A stretch of 64,000 nucleotides of DNA from JBBQXK01 sp038209775 (lineage in GTDB: Bacteria; Pseudomonadota; Alphaproteobacteria; Rhodobacterales; Rhodobacteraceae), in assembly GCA_038209775.1 (NCBI GenBank), contig JBBQXK010000003.1:1-64000 (forward strand), written 5' to 3'. Positions 24,664-32,781 of this stretch are shown piece after piece. Numbering within the stretch: the stretch's first letter is position 1; each line of letters opens with the position of its first letter. The position numbers were made by a program, and so were the translations under genes. The notes under the pieces were generated by a model. The model made no database searches, was not told the origin of the DNA, and saw only the letters and a list, made by a program, of their open reading frames with translations.

Positions 24664-24779
24664 AATACCAGCAGGACGGTCAGCAGCAGCCCGCTCAGCA
24701 CCCCCGCCACGATGAAGGGCACCCACAGCGTCAGGCGCGGGGTGGGGGCAAGGGTGGGGGTGATTTTCACGCGGGCCAT
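24654..24779 (-). CDS. 41-residue single-pass membrane protein
   Basis: The frame starts at ATG 24779 and stops with TAA at 24654-24656, giving 41 residues. It has a basic, Pro/Thr-rich N-terminus (MARVKITPTLAPTPRLT) and one hydrophobic helix (LWVPFIVAGVLSGLLLTVLLVFQ). It is convergent with aglK and overlaps its 3' end by 10 bases, and it diverges from the FemAB-like gene. No clear ribosome-binding site is seen. The small size makes coding uncertain, but the layout (charged tail, one clean helix, stop just after it) is that of many small inner-membrane proteins. Function unknown. Confidence 0.5.
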   Translation of the reverse strand: MARVKITPTLAPTPRLTLWVPFIVAGVLSGLLLTVLLVFQR

Positions 24780-24826
24780 GCAGCGGATTAAGCGCAGGTT
24801 AAGCTTTCCCATGCGTTAACAGGCGC

Positions 24827-25693
24827 ATGGATATTGTCTGGGACGTCCTGACCGAAGCGCAATGGGACGGGCGGCTGCGCGCCGCGGGTTCTGCACCCCT
24901 GCCGCAAAGCTGGCGCTATGGGGCGGTGGCTGCGTCGTTCGGCGCGCGCGTGGGCCGTGCCGTGATCTGCGATGGCGGGCGCGAGGTCGCGCTGGCGCAG
25001 GTGTTGGCGCGGCGGGGCTTGCGGCTGGTGTCGCGGGGGCCGGTCTGGCTCGACTGCCCCGATCCCGGCCATCGCCGCGCCGTCCTGCGCAGGCTGGCGC
25101 GCGCGGCCGCCCCGGTTATTGCAACCCCGGCTGAGGCGGTTGCCGGGTTTGGCCTCGTGCCGCTGCTGACCCCCCGGCATCATGCGATCTGGAACCTCGC
25201 GCCCGACCCTGCCGCCTTGCGCGCGGCGATGGAGCCGAAATGGCGCGGCCGTCTTGGGGCCGCCGAGCGGGCCGGTCTGCGCCTGTCGCAGGCCCCGGCG
25301 GCGCTTGAGGCGCTGATCAACTCCGAGGCGGCGCAACGCCTCGACCGCCGCTACCGCGCGCTGCCGCCGGCATTTGCGCGCGCATGGGGGCCAGGTGCAT
25401 CGCGCGTGCTGTCCTGGGGGCAGGGGGGGCGCATCGAGGCGGCGGTGCAGGTGCTGTGCCACGGCCCATGGGCCAGCTATCACCTCGCCTGGGCATCCGA
25501 GGCGGGCCGAACGGCGCGCGCGCATTGGGCGATGCTGTGGGCAATGGCGCTATGGCTGCGGGCCCGGGACGTGCGCGCCTTTGACCTCGGCGATGTCGAC
25601 ACCGAGGCCGCCCCCGGCCTTGCGCGCTTCAAGCTCGGCACCGGGGCTGCACTGGTGCGGCTCGGGCCGACCTGTCTGGTGCTGCCGGGGTGA
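24827..25693 (+). CDS. FemAB/GNAT-like acyltransferase-fold protein
   Basis: 288 residues, rich in Arg and Ala. The C-terminal part, RAFDLGDVDTEAAPGLARFKLGTGA, matches the ending of FemAB/FemX-like and related GNAT proteins, where a (D/Y)LGG(I/V)-like strand is followed by a glycine and a FK. ASYHLAWASEAGRTARAHWAMLWAM also fits that fold. FemAB proteins add amino acids to peptidoglycan precursors; alphaproteobacterial relatives may act on other acceptors, so no substrate is given. There is no signal peptide. It stands alone after the agl operon, and a 62-bp repeat lies 38 bases after its stop. Confidence 0.6.
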   Translation: MDIVWDVLTEAQWDGRLRAAGSAPLPQSWRYGAVAASFGARVGRAVICDGGREVALAQVLARRGLRLVSRGPVWLDCPDPGHRRAVLRRLARAAAPVIATPAEAVAGFGLVPLLTPRHHAIWNLAPDPAALRAAMEPKWRGRLGAAERAGLRLSQAPAALEALINSEAAQRLDRRYRALPPAFARAWGPGASRVLSWGQGGRIEAAVQVLCHGPWASYHLAWASEAGRTARAHWAMLWAMALWLRARDVRAFDLGDVDTEAAPGLARFKLGTGAALVRLGPTCLVLPG

Positions 25694-25731
25694 ATCTCTG
25701 CCACCGGTAGGTCACGGCCCTGCTGCGCCCA

Positions 25732-25793
25732 GCTTTTTCTGTCCAGAAATATCCCACGGGGGGTGCGGGGGGTGTGAAACCCCCCGCTCCTGC
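25732..25793 (-). repeat. Intergenic repeat, type B copy 2 (62 bp, inverted)
   Basis: The reverse complement matches 14592-14653 at 61 of 62 positions. It contains the same GGGGGGT-TTCAC-ACCCCCC hairpin and the tail GGATATTTCTGGACAGAAAA. Read on the minus strand it lies 43 bases after the hpt stop codon. Together the two copies bracket about 11 kb holding glk, the GH1 gene, aglR, aglEFGAK and the FemAB-like gene. Confidence 0.92.
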
Positions 25794-25836
25794 GGTGACA
25801 CCTTGCGCCCCGCCACCGGCAAGGCGCGACAGCACC

Positions 25837-26376
25837 TCAGTCCGGAAACCGCACCTTGCCGATGTACGGCAGGTTCCGGTTGCGCTGTGCATAGTCGATG
25901 CCGTACCCCACGACGAATTCGTCGGGTATCTCGAACCCGGTCCAGGTTGCCCGGATGTCCACCTCGCGCCGCGATGGCTTGTCCAGCAGCGCGCAAACCT
26001 CCAGCCGCGCCGGTCCGCGCGACAGCAAAAGGTTGCGCACATGGTGCAGGGTGAACCCGGTATCCACGATATCCTCGACCACCAGCACGTCGCGCCCGGC
26101 AATCTCACCGCGCAGGTCCTTGAGGATACGCACCTCCCGGGACGACTCGGTTGCATCGCCGTAACTTGACGCCTCCATGAAATCGACTTCCTGCGGCAGG
26201 TCGATCTCGCGCACCAGATCCGCGATGAACACGAACGACCCGCGCAAGAGGCCGACCACGATCAGCTTGTCGGTGCCTGCGAAATGCGCCGTGATCTCGC
26301 GCGCCAGCGCCTCGACGCGGGCTGCGATGGCCTTGGCACTGATCATCGGATCGACGACATAGGGTCGCGGTTGCAT
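25837..26376 (-). CDS. hpt: Hypoxanthine phosphoribosyltransferase
   Basis: 179 residues. It salvages hypoxanthine and guanine with PRPP. The PRPP loop is VLVVEDIVDTGFTL (residues about 101-114), and VGLLRGSFVFIADL is the N-terminal PP loop. EFVVGYGIDYAQRNRNLPYIG is the usual C-terminal signature. ATG 26376 is chosen over an upstream in-frame start at 26451 because the shorter protein has the normal HPT length. It diverges from the COQ10-like gene with 67 bases between the starts. Confidence 0.93.
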   Translation of the reverse strand: MQPRPYVVDPMISAKAIAARVEALAREITAHFAGTDKLIVVGLLRGSFVFIADLVREIDLPQEVDFMEASSYGDATESSREVRILKDLRGEIAGRDVLVVEDIVDTGFTLHHVRNLLLSRGPARLEVCALLDKPSRREVDIRATWTGFEIPDEFVVGYGIDYAQRNRNLPYIGKVRFPD

Positions 26377-26443
26377 GGTCTGCCCCTTGATTTCCGCCCA
26401 ATCCCTACCCAAACCAGACCGGCAAGTCACGCACGGATCCGCC

Positions 26444-26896
26444 ATGCCCAACCATCACGAAATCAGGGTGCTGCCCTACACCGCGCAGCAGATGTACGAC
26501 CTTGTGGCCGATGTGCCGAGCTATCCCAAATTCCTGCCCTGGAATGCCGCCGCCCGCATCCGGTCGCGCATGCCTGTGCCCGAGGGCGAGGTTCTGGATG
26601 CCGAACTGGTCATCAGTTTCAAGGTCTTCCGCGAGAAATTCGGCAGTCGCGTGTTGCTGATCCCGGCGCGCCACCGGATCGAGACAGAGTATCTCGACGG
26701 TCCGTTCCGGCACATGCAGTCGATCTGGGCCTTCCGCGACCTGCCTTCGGGCGGATGTGAGGTGGATTTCCTTGTGGATTTCGAGTTTCGCAATGCGATC
26801 CTGCGGGCGGTGATCGGCGTTGTCTTCAACGAGGCCATGCTGCGCATCGTGCGCGCGTTCGAGCGACGGGCGGCTGTCCTGTACGGCGCAAGGTAA
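26444..26896 (+). CDS. Coenzyme Q-binding protein COQ10-like (SRPBCC, RatA/Coq10 group)
   Basis: 150 residues. The single START/polyketide cyclase-like domain has the hallmark N-terminus IRVLPYTAQQMYDLVADVPSYPKFLPW, followed by beta strands (EVLDAELVISFKVFREKF) and a C-terminal helix (AMLRIVRAFERRAAVLYG). In mitochondria COQ10 binds ubiquinone and supports respiration. The E. coli relative RatA was named as a toxin that inhibits ribosome subunit joining. For an alphaproteobacterium the quinone role is more likely. ATG 26444 matches the family start. Confidence 0.85.
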   Translation: MPNHHEIRVLPYTAQQMYDLVADVPSYPKFLPWNAAARIRSRMPVPEGEVLDAELVISFKVFREKFGSRVLLIPARHRIETEYLDGPFRHMQSIWAFRDLPSGGCEVDFLVDFEFRNAILRAVIGVVFNEAMLRIVRAFERRAAVLYGAR

Positions 26897-26899
26897 TCG

Positions 26900-27388
26900 T
26901 CAGCCAAGAGCCTGCAACAACATCGCCAGCGCGTGGTCGCGCGCCCCCGCCCGCACCCCGTCTCGCCCAAGCGGGCCGAATTCGACCGTTTCGAACTGCG
27001 TGGCCCGCCCCGCCTGCGCCAGCCCGAAACACACCCGGCCCTCGGGCTTGAACTCTGATCCGCCGGGGCCCGCGATCCCCGTCACAGCCACGGCCAGCGC
27101 CACGCCGGCCCGCGTCATGGCGCCGTTGGCCATTTCCAGCGCCACCGCCTCGCTGACCGCGCCGTGGGCGTCCAGCGTGGCCGGTGACACCCCCAGCATT
27201 GCGACCTTGGCCGCGTTGGAATAGGTCACGAACCCCCGCTCGAACACGTCCGACGATCCCGCAAGGTCGGTCAGCGCGGCGGCAATCAGGCCGCCGGTGC
27301 AGCTTTCGGCGCAGGCGATGCGGATGCCTGCCGCGCGTGCGGCGGACAGGATTGCGCTCAGCGTGCCAGGATCAGCGGAATGTGCCAC
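26900..27388 (-). CDS. cinA: CinA C-terminal domain protein (nicotinamide-nucleotide amidase)
   Basis: 162 residues, only the C-terminal amidase domain of CinA (PncC). It deamidates nicotinamide mononucleotide in pyridine nucleotide recycling. Signatures are IACAESCTGGLIAAALTD (active-site Ser/Thr loop), GFVTYSNAAKVAMLGV and AVAVTGIAGPGG. The start is a GTG at 27388, since no ATG lies before the conserved core. It overlaps pgpA by 31 bases and is the last gene of ispDF-pgpA-cinA. Confidence 0.9.
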   Translation of the reverse strand: MAHSADPGTLSAILSAARAAGIRIACAESCTGGLIAAALTDLAGSSDVFERGFVTYSNAAKVAMLGVSPATLDAHGAVSEAVALEMANGAMTRAGVALAVAVTGIAGPGGSEFKPEGRVCFGLAQAGRATQFETVEFGPLGRDGVRAGARDHALAMLLQALG

Positions 27389-27855
27389 AGCGCCCCCAGA
27401 ACCATTACCCCGATGCCAGCAAACATCCCGGCCCAGAGGTCATCCAGCATCACCCCCTGCGCATCGGCCCGCCGGTCGGCGGCCCCGACCCAACCCGGTT
27501 TCCAGATGTCGAACAGCCGGAACAGCAGGAACGCCCCCACCCAGGCGGGCCAGGGCAGCATGCCCTCGAAACCCACCCACCAGAACGCCCCCGCCGGAAA
27601 CATCAGCGCCACCCATTGGCCCGCCACCTCGTCAATCACGATCTCGCCCGGGTCTTCGCCCGGGAGGTCGCGCAGGGCCTGCGTACAGGCCCAGAAGCCA
27701 AGGCAGGTCACCGCCACCATGGCAACCGCCAGCGCCGGAAACCCGCCGATCTGCCACAGCCCCAGTCCCAACAGCACGGCGACTGCCGATGCCCATGTTC
27801 CAGGCGCGGGGCGCAACAGGCCGACAAAGCCGAATGTGGTGATCGCCCGGATCAT
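27358..27855 (-). CDS. pgpA: Phosphatidylglycerophosphatase A
   Basis: 165 residues with three or four membrane helices. It dephosphorylates phosphatidylglycerol phosphate in phospholipid synthesis. Family marks are RPAPGTWASA near the N-terminus, DPGEIVIDEVAGQWVAL (acidic catalytic region, about residues 67-83) and RLFDIWKPG with MLDDLWAGMFAG near the C-terminus. It starts 4 bases inside the ispDF end (ATGA overlap) and overlaps cinA. The three genes are transcribed together. Confidence 0.93.
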   Translation of the reverse strand: MIRAITTFGFVGLLRPAPGTWASAVAVLLGLGLWQIGGFPALAVAMVAVTCLGFWACTQALRDLPGEDPGEIVIDEVAGQWVALMFPAGAFWWVGFEGMLPWPAWVGAFLLFRLFDIWKPGWVGAADRRADAQGVMLDDLWAGMFAGIGVMVLGALWHIPLILAR

Positions 27856-28982
27856 GCCGACACCAGTGCCACGGTCGCCATCGCTGCAATTCCTTCTTCC
27901 CGCCCGGTGAAACCCAATCGCTCTGACGTGGTGGCCTTGACGCTGACGCGGCCCGGCTCCACCCCCATGATACGCGAAAGTTCCGCTGCCATGTCAACGG
28001 CATGCGGCCCGATCTTCGGGCGCTCGCAGATCAGCGTCACATCGGCATTGGCCAGACGGAACCCCCGTGCGGCCATCACTCCAACTGCATGCGACAGGAA
28101 AACATGGCTTGCCGTCCCCTTCCACTGCGGATCGGACGGCGGAAAGTGCCGCCCGATATCGCCCTCGGCCAGCGCGCCATAGATTGCGTCGGTCAGGGCG
28201 TGCATCCCCACATCGGCATCGGAATGGCCCAGCAACCCCCGCTCATGCGCCACCCGCACGCCGCACAGCCAGACGTGATCACCGGGACAGAAGGCATGAA
28301 CGTCAAAGCCGTTGCCCATGCGGATATCCATGCCCGTCCGCCCTTTCAGAATACGCTCGGCCCGGGCAAAATCGCCGGGGAAGGTGAGTTTCAGGTTCTC
28401 CTCCTCGCCCTCGACGATCACCACGTCAAGACCTGCCGCGCGGGCCACCTCGACATCATCGGCCGCCCCCCCCGGGTGGGCGCGGTGCGCGGCCAGGATC
28501 GCGTCATAGCGGAACGCCTGAGGCGTCTGCGCGCGCCACAACCCGCCCCGGTCGGTGGTGCCTGTCACCCTGCCGCCGTCGCCGCGCCACAAGGCATCGG
28601 TGACCGGCAGCGCCGGCGCCGCGCCCGCAGCCCCGTCCAGCGCCGCCAACAGCCGCGCCACCAGCCCCGCCGTCAGCAGCGCGCGCGCCCCGTCGTGGAT
28701 CAGCACCCGGGTGATGCCCCGCCCCTCCAGCGCCTCCAGCGCCGCACGGACCGACGCCGCGCGGGACGCCCCCCCCTCAACCAGCAGCGCGCCCCCGGCA
28801 ATCGCCTCGGCCTGCGCCCGGTCCTCGGGGTGGATCACCAGCACGCACAGGCCAACCGACCGCAGCGTCTCAACCGCATGCGCCACCAGGGGCCGCCCGG
28901 CCAGATCGCGCCATTGCTTCGGCCCACCCGCCCCCATGCGCGTGCCCCGGCCTGCGGCGACGATGATCGTGGCTGTGGTCAA
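27852..28982 (-). CDS. ispDF: Bifunctional MEP pathway enzyme IspD-IspF
   Basis: 376 residues. The N-terminal IspD part (about 1-215) makes CDP-methylerythritol: IIVAAGRGTRMG, then LIHDGARAL. The C-terminal IspF part (from about 218) makes the cyclodiphosphate: MGNGFDVHAF (metal His), LLGHSDADVGMHALTDAI, DIGRHFPPSDP and ATTSERLGFTGREEGIAA. The fusion is usual in alphaproteobacteria. No ATG lies in frame before the core, so the likely start is TTG at 28980-28982, giving MTTATIIVAAGRG. A type A repeat occupies the bases just upstream. An ATG inside the repeat is out of frame and reaches a stop within a few codons. Confidence 0.9.
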   Translation of the reverse strand: MTTATIIVAAGRGTRMGAGGPKQWRDLAGRPLVAHAVETLRSVGLCVLVIHPEDRAQAEAIAGGALLVEGGASRAASVRAALEALEGRGITRVLIHDGARALLTAGLVARLLAALDGAAGAAPALPVTDALWRGDGGRVTGTTDRGGLWRAQTPQAFRYDAILAAHRAHPGGAADDVEVARAAGLDVVIVEGEEENLKLTFPGDFARAERILKGRTGMDIRMGNGFDVHAFCPGDHVWLCGVRVAHERGLLGHSDADVGMHALTDAIYGALAEGDIGRHFPPSDPQWKGTASHVFLSHAVGVMAARGFRLANADVTLICERPKIGPHAVDMAAELSRIMGVEPGRVSVKATTSERLGFTGREEGIAAMATVALVSA

Positions 28983-28991
28983 CGCCGGTCT

Positions 28992-29058
28992 TTCATCTTT
29001 GCCCAAATATCCTCGGGGGGGGCCGAAGGCGGGGGGCAGACAGCCCCCCTTCCACGAT
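28992..29058 (-). repeat. Intergenic repeat, type A copy 2, upstream of ispDF
   Basis: On the minus strand a GGGGGGC-TGTCT-GCCCCCC hairpin (29031-29049) leads through a GC-rich spacer to the tail ATATTTGGGCAAAGATGAA, which sits 10 bases before the ispDF start. The final 21 bases are identical to 6625-6645. Unlike the other copies it does not follow a gene end; it lies between the divergent ispDF and dusB genes. Confidence 0.8.
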
Positions 29059-29235
29059 CCCACCCGCGCCAAGGGTGTAGGCGATGCGCTTGGCGCTGAC
29101 AATCGGGCGTGATTCGACGCCATGTTGCACAATAAACAGGCAAAGCCTTAAATTTCGTCGATTGTGACAGCCGGTAGGTTTGTCGCGGCGGTGACGGCAG
29201 GCTAGGTCTTGGCATGCCGCCCAAGGAAAAGGCAA

Positions 29236-30216
29236 ATGGCGCAGACTCACCCCCGTTTTCCACCCGATCCGCCGGTGCTTCTGGCGCCGATGGCGGGCAT
29301 CACTGATCTGCCGATGCGGCGGGTGGTTGCGGGCTTTGGCGCGGGCCTTGTCACGTCCGAGATGGTGGCGTCCGAAGAAATGCTGCGCGCCCAGCCCGAA
29401 GCGCGGGCGCGCGCCGAGTTGGGCACGGGTGAGGGGGCGACCTCGGTGCAACTTGTGGGCCGCGACGCCGCACCGATGGCCGAAGCCGCGCGGATGCTGC
29501 AAGGGATGGGTGCGCAAACCATCGACATCAACATGGGCTGCCCGTCGCGCCGCGTCACCACCGGCTGGTCGGGGTCGGCCCTGATGCGCGAACCCGACCA
29601 CGCGCTGCGCCTGATCGAGGCGGTGGTGGGTGCGGTCACGGTGCCGGTCACGCTCAAGACGCGGCTTGGCTGGGATGATGATTGCCTGAACGCCGCAAGC
29701 CTTGCCGCGCGTGCCGAAGGGGCGGGCATCGCGATGATCGCGATACATGGCCGCACACGGTGCCAGTTCTACAAGGGACGCGCCGACTGGGCAGCCATCC
29801 GGGCGGTAAAGGATGCGGTGACGATCCCGGTCATCGCCAACGGTGACATCACCGATGCGGCAACGGCAAGGGCGGCGCTGGATGCCTCTGGCGCGGACGG
29901 GGTGATGGTGGGCCGGGGCGCACAGGGCCGCCCCTGGGTGCTGGCCCAGATCGCGGCGGCGCTGTACGGGCGGCCTCTGCCGGTCATCCCGCATGGTGCC
30001 GCACTGGTGTCGCTGGTGTCGGCGCATTATGAGGCGATCCTGACCTTCTATGGTCGCGACCTTGGCCTGCGCATGGCGCGCAAGCATCTGGGTTGGTACC
30101 TTGAGGCTGCAGGTGCGCAGACACACCGCCCCGCGATGCTGACCGCGACCGACCCAGCCTTGGTGCTGACCCTGATCGACCACGCCTTTGGCGAAGCCGA
30201 AAGGCAGGCCGCATGA
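29236..30216 (+). CDS. dusB: tRNA-dihydrouridine synthase DusB (NifR3)
   Basis: 326 residues. It is a flavoenzyme that reduces uridines in tRNA. It has a TIM barrel with LLAPMAGITDLPMRRV at the start, the catalytic Cys in INMGCPSRRV, VTLKTRLGWD, and HGRTRCQFYKG with VIANGDITD. ATG 29236 with AAGGAAAAGG upstream is chosen over 29209. In Rhodobacter the gene was named nifR3 because it begins the nifR3-ntrB-ntrC operon; the same order holds here. The stop overlaps the ntrB start (ATGA). Confidence 0.94.
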   Translation: MAQTHPRFPPDPPVLLAPMAGITDLPMRRVVAGFGAGLVTSEMVASEEMLRAQPEARARAELGTGEGATSVQLVGRDAAPMAEAARMLQGMGAQTIDINMGCPSRRVTTGWSGSALMREPDHALRLIEAVVGAVTVPVTLKTRLGWDDDCLNAASLAARAEGAGIAMIAIHGRTRCQFYKGRADWAAIRAVKDAVTIPVIANGDITDAATARAALDASGADGVMVGRGAQGRPWVLAQIAAALYGRPLPVIPHGAALVSLVSAHYEAILTFYGRDLGLRMARKHLGWYLEAAGAQTHRPAMLTATDPALVLTLIDHAFGEAERQAA

Positions 30217-31316
30217 AAGGCTACCGCAGCCCATACCCGGTGCCGGGCGTCATCTGGGCCTCGCTGCCCATCCCGGCGCTTCTGATCGACGCCGATGCCC
30301 GCATCGTCGAGGTCAACCCCGCGGGTGAGGCGTTCCTGAACGCCTCAACCCGCAGCCTGATAGGCCAACCCGCCTGGGACCGGCTGCTGATCGACGCACC
30401 GATGGAAGAGGCGCTTGGGCGCGCCCGCGACAACCGCGCGCCCCTCTTCATCAACGATGTCGACGTGACCACCGGCGAACGCCCCCCCGTTCAGTGCAAC
30501 CTGCAGATCGCACCGATGCACGACAATCCCGGTGTGGTCATGCTGCTCATCATCCCGCGCGACATCTCCGACCGGCTCGGTCGGTCGGCGCTGGTGAAGT
30601 CCGCCGCGAAATCCGCCATCGGCATGGCCGAAATGCTGGCGCACGAGATCAAGAACCCGCTGGCCGGGATCAGCGGTGCCGCACAACTGATCGGCATGTC
30701 GCTGGGCCCCGAGGACCGTGAACTGGCCGACCTTATCGTCGAGGAAACCCGTCGGATCGTGAAGCTTCTGGAACAGGTCGAGCAATTCGGCAACCTACGG
30801 CCCCCCGAACGCCGCCCCGTCAACATCCACGACGCGCTGGACCGTGCCCGCCGGTCGGCCATGGTGGGCTTTGCCGCCAAGATGACCATCCTTGAGGATT
30901 ACGACCCCTCGCTGCCCCCTACCTATGCCGACCCGGACCAGTTGATGCAGGTGTTCCTCAACCTGATCAAGAACGCAGCCGAGGCGGCGGGGCCGCAGGG
31001 CGGCACGATTCGGCTGCACACCTTCTATGACCTCGCGCTGCGCCTGCGCCGCAAGGACGGCAAGGGTCGCCCCTTGGCCCTGCAGGTCGAGATCAGTGAC
31101 GACGGCCCCGGCCTGCCCCCCGACATTGCCGCGAACGTGTTCGAGCCGTTTGTCAGCGGGCGCGAGAATGGCACGGGCCTTGGCCTCGCGCTGGTCTCGA
31201 AGATCATTTCCGACCACGAAGGCTGGATTGCGGTTGATTCGGTGCCGGGGCGCACCGTGTTCCGCGTGTCCCTGCCCGTGGCATTGAAGACAGACGGGGC
31301 GATCAGCCCGGAATGA
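30213..31316 (+). CDS. ntrB: Nitrogen regulation sensor kinase NtrB
   Basis: 367 residues, cytoplasmic, with no membrane segment. The N-terminal PAS domain (about 10-125) includes IPALLIDADARIVEVNPAGEA. The phosphoacceptor histidine is in LAHEIKNPLAGI (about residue 145), the N box is NLIKNAAEA, the G1 box is DDGPGLP, and the G2 region is GRENGTGLGLAL. NtrB phosphorylates NtrC when nitrogen is short and is controlled by PII protein. It overlaps dusB and precedes ntrC by 13 bases. Confidence 0.95.
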   Translation: MKGYRSPYPVPGVIWASLPIPALLIDADARIVEVNPAGEAFLNASTRSLIGQPAWDRLLIDAPMEEALGRARDNRAPLFINDVDVTTGERPPVQCNLQIAPMHDNPGVVMLLIIPRDISDRLGRSALVKSAAKSAIGMAEMLAHEIKNPLAGISGAAQLIGMSLGPEDRELADLIVEETRRIVKLLEQVEQFGNLRPPERRPVNIHDALDRARRSAMVGFAAKMTILEDYDPSLPPTYADPDQLMQVFLNLIKNAAEAAGPQGGTIRLHTFYDLALRLRRKDGKGRPLALQVEISDDGPGLPPDIAANVFEPFVSGRENGTGLGLALVSKIISDHEGWIAVDSVPGRTVFRVSLPVALKTDGAISPE

Positions 31317-31329
31317 CAGGAGAGTAGCG

Positions 31330-32697
31330 ATGGATGGCACGGTTCTGGTGGCCGACGACGACCGGACGATCCGCACGGTGCTGACCCAGGCCCTGACGCG
31401 AGCCGGGTGCAAGGTGCATGCGACCTCCAGCCTGATGACGCTGATGCGCTGGATCGAAGAGGGCAAGGGTGACCTTGTCATCTCGGACGTCATCATGCCC
31501 GACGGCAATGGTCTGGACGCCCTGCCAAGGATCGGCAAGCTGCGCCCCGGCCTGCCGGTGATCGTCATCAGTGCGCAGAACACCATCATGACGGCAATTC
31601 AGGCCGCCGAAGCTTCGGCCTACGACTATCTGCCCAAGCCCTTCGATCTGCCCGACCTGATGAAACGCTCGGCCCGCGCGCTGGACCTGAAACGCCGTTC
31701 GGCGCAAAAGGTGCAGGCTCCTGTCCGCGAACCCGGTGACGATCTGCCGCTGGTCGGTCGCACGGCGGCGATGCAGGCGCTGTATCGGCTGGTGGCGCGG
31801 GTGATGAACACCGACCTTGCGGTGCTGATCACCGGCGAATCGGGCACCGGGAAAAGCCTGATCGCGCGCGCCATCCATGACTTTTCCGACCGCCGCAGCC
31901 AACCCTTTGTGGTGGCTCAGGGGTCTGACCTGACCGGCATCGACGGACCTTCGGCGCTGATGGCGCGGGCCAAGGGCGGCAGTCTGGTGTTCGACGAGGT
32001 CGGTGACTACGACGATGAGGCACAGGCCCGCATCGTGCGGATGCTGGACATGTTCGGCGAAAACGCGCCGCGCGTGATGGCCACCAGCCAGATCGACCTT
32101 ACGGCGCGGATGGAGGGGGGGCAGTTCCGGCAGGACCTGTTCTATCGCCTTGGCGGTGTGACGCTTGATGTGCCATCCTTGCGCGAACGGGTCGATGACA
32201 TTCCCCTTCTGGCCGACCATTTCTTGGCACGGGGCGAGCGGGATACCGGTGCCACACGCAAGATGTCCAACGATGCGCGCGAACTGGTGCGCGCCTATTC
32301 ATGGCCCGGCAACGTGCGGCAACTGGAAAACACGCTGCGTCGGCTGCTGGTGACATCCTCGGAACCCGAGATTGCGCGGGCCGAGGTTGAGGCGGTTCTG
32401 GGATCACAACCCGCGCTGGAACCCCTGCGCGGTGGCGGCGAGGGCGAGAAACTGTCGGCCTCGGTCGCGCGCCATCTGAAGCGGTACTTCGATCTGCACG
32501 GCGGTGCCCTGCCGCCCCCCGGGGTCTATCAGCGCATCCTCAAAGAGGTCGAGGCACCGCTGATCGAGATTGCGCTGGACGCAACTGCCGGCAATCAGGC
32601 CCGCTGCGCCGACCTTCTGGGCATCAACCGCAATACCCTGCGCAAGAAGATCACAGACCTCGATATTCGCGTGACACGCCGCCGCAAGCTGATGTAA
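31330..32697 (+). CDS. ntrC: Nitrogen response regulator NtrC, lacking the GAFTGA loop
   Basis: 455 residues. The receiver domain has phosphoacceptor Asp53 (ISDVIMPDG). The AAA+ domain has Walker A GESGTGKS and Walker B-like SLVFDEVGD. The C-terminal Fis-type helix-turn-helix is GNQARCADLLGINRNTLRKKI. Where sigma-54 activators carry ELFGHEKGAFTGA, this protein runs directly from PFVVAQGSDLTGIDGPSALMA to RAKGGSLVF, so the loop is absent. Rhodobacter capsulatus NtrC has the same loss and activates the sigma-70 holoenzyme. The gene follows ntrB closely and should be co-transcribed. Confidence 0.95.
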   Translation: MDGTVLVADDDRTIRTVLTQALTRAGCKVHATSSLMTLMRWIEEGKGDLVISDVIMPDGNGLDALPRIGKLRPGLPVIVISAQNTIMTAIQAAEASAYDYLPKPFDLPDLMKRSARALDLKRRSAQKVQAPVREPGDDLPLVGRTAAMQALYRLVARVMNTDLAVLITGESGTGKSLIARAIHDFSDRRSQPFVVAQGSDLTGIDGPSALMARAKGGSLVFDEVGDYDDEAQARIVRMLDMFGENAPRVMATSQIDLTARMEGGQFRQDLFYRLGGVTLDVPSLRERVDDIPLLADHFLARGERDTGATRKMSNDARELVRAYSWPGNVRQLENTLRRLLVTSSEPEIARAEVEAVLGSQPALEPLRGGGEGEKLSASVARHLKRYFDLHGGALPPPGVYQRILKEVEAPLIEIALDATAGNQARCADLLGINRNTLRKKITDLDIRVTRRRKLM

Positions 32698-32781
32698 AAG
32701 CGCCACAGGGGTTCGGCGACGCACCCACAAGATGTGGTGGCACAGGGCGGTGGCCCGCGTGTCTGTTGAGGCTGTAACCGG

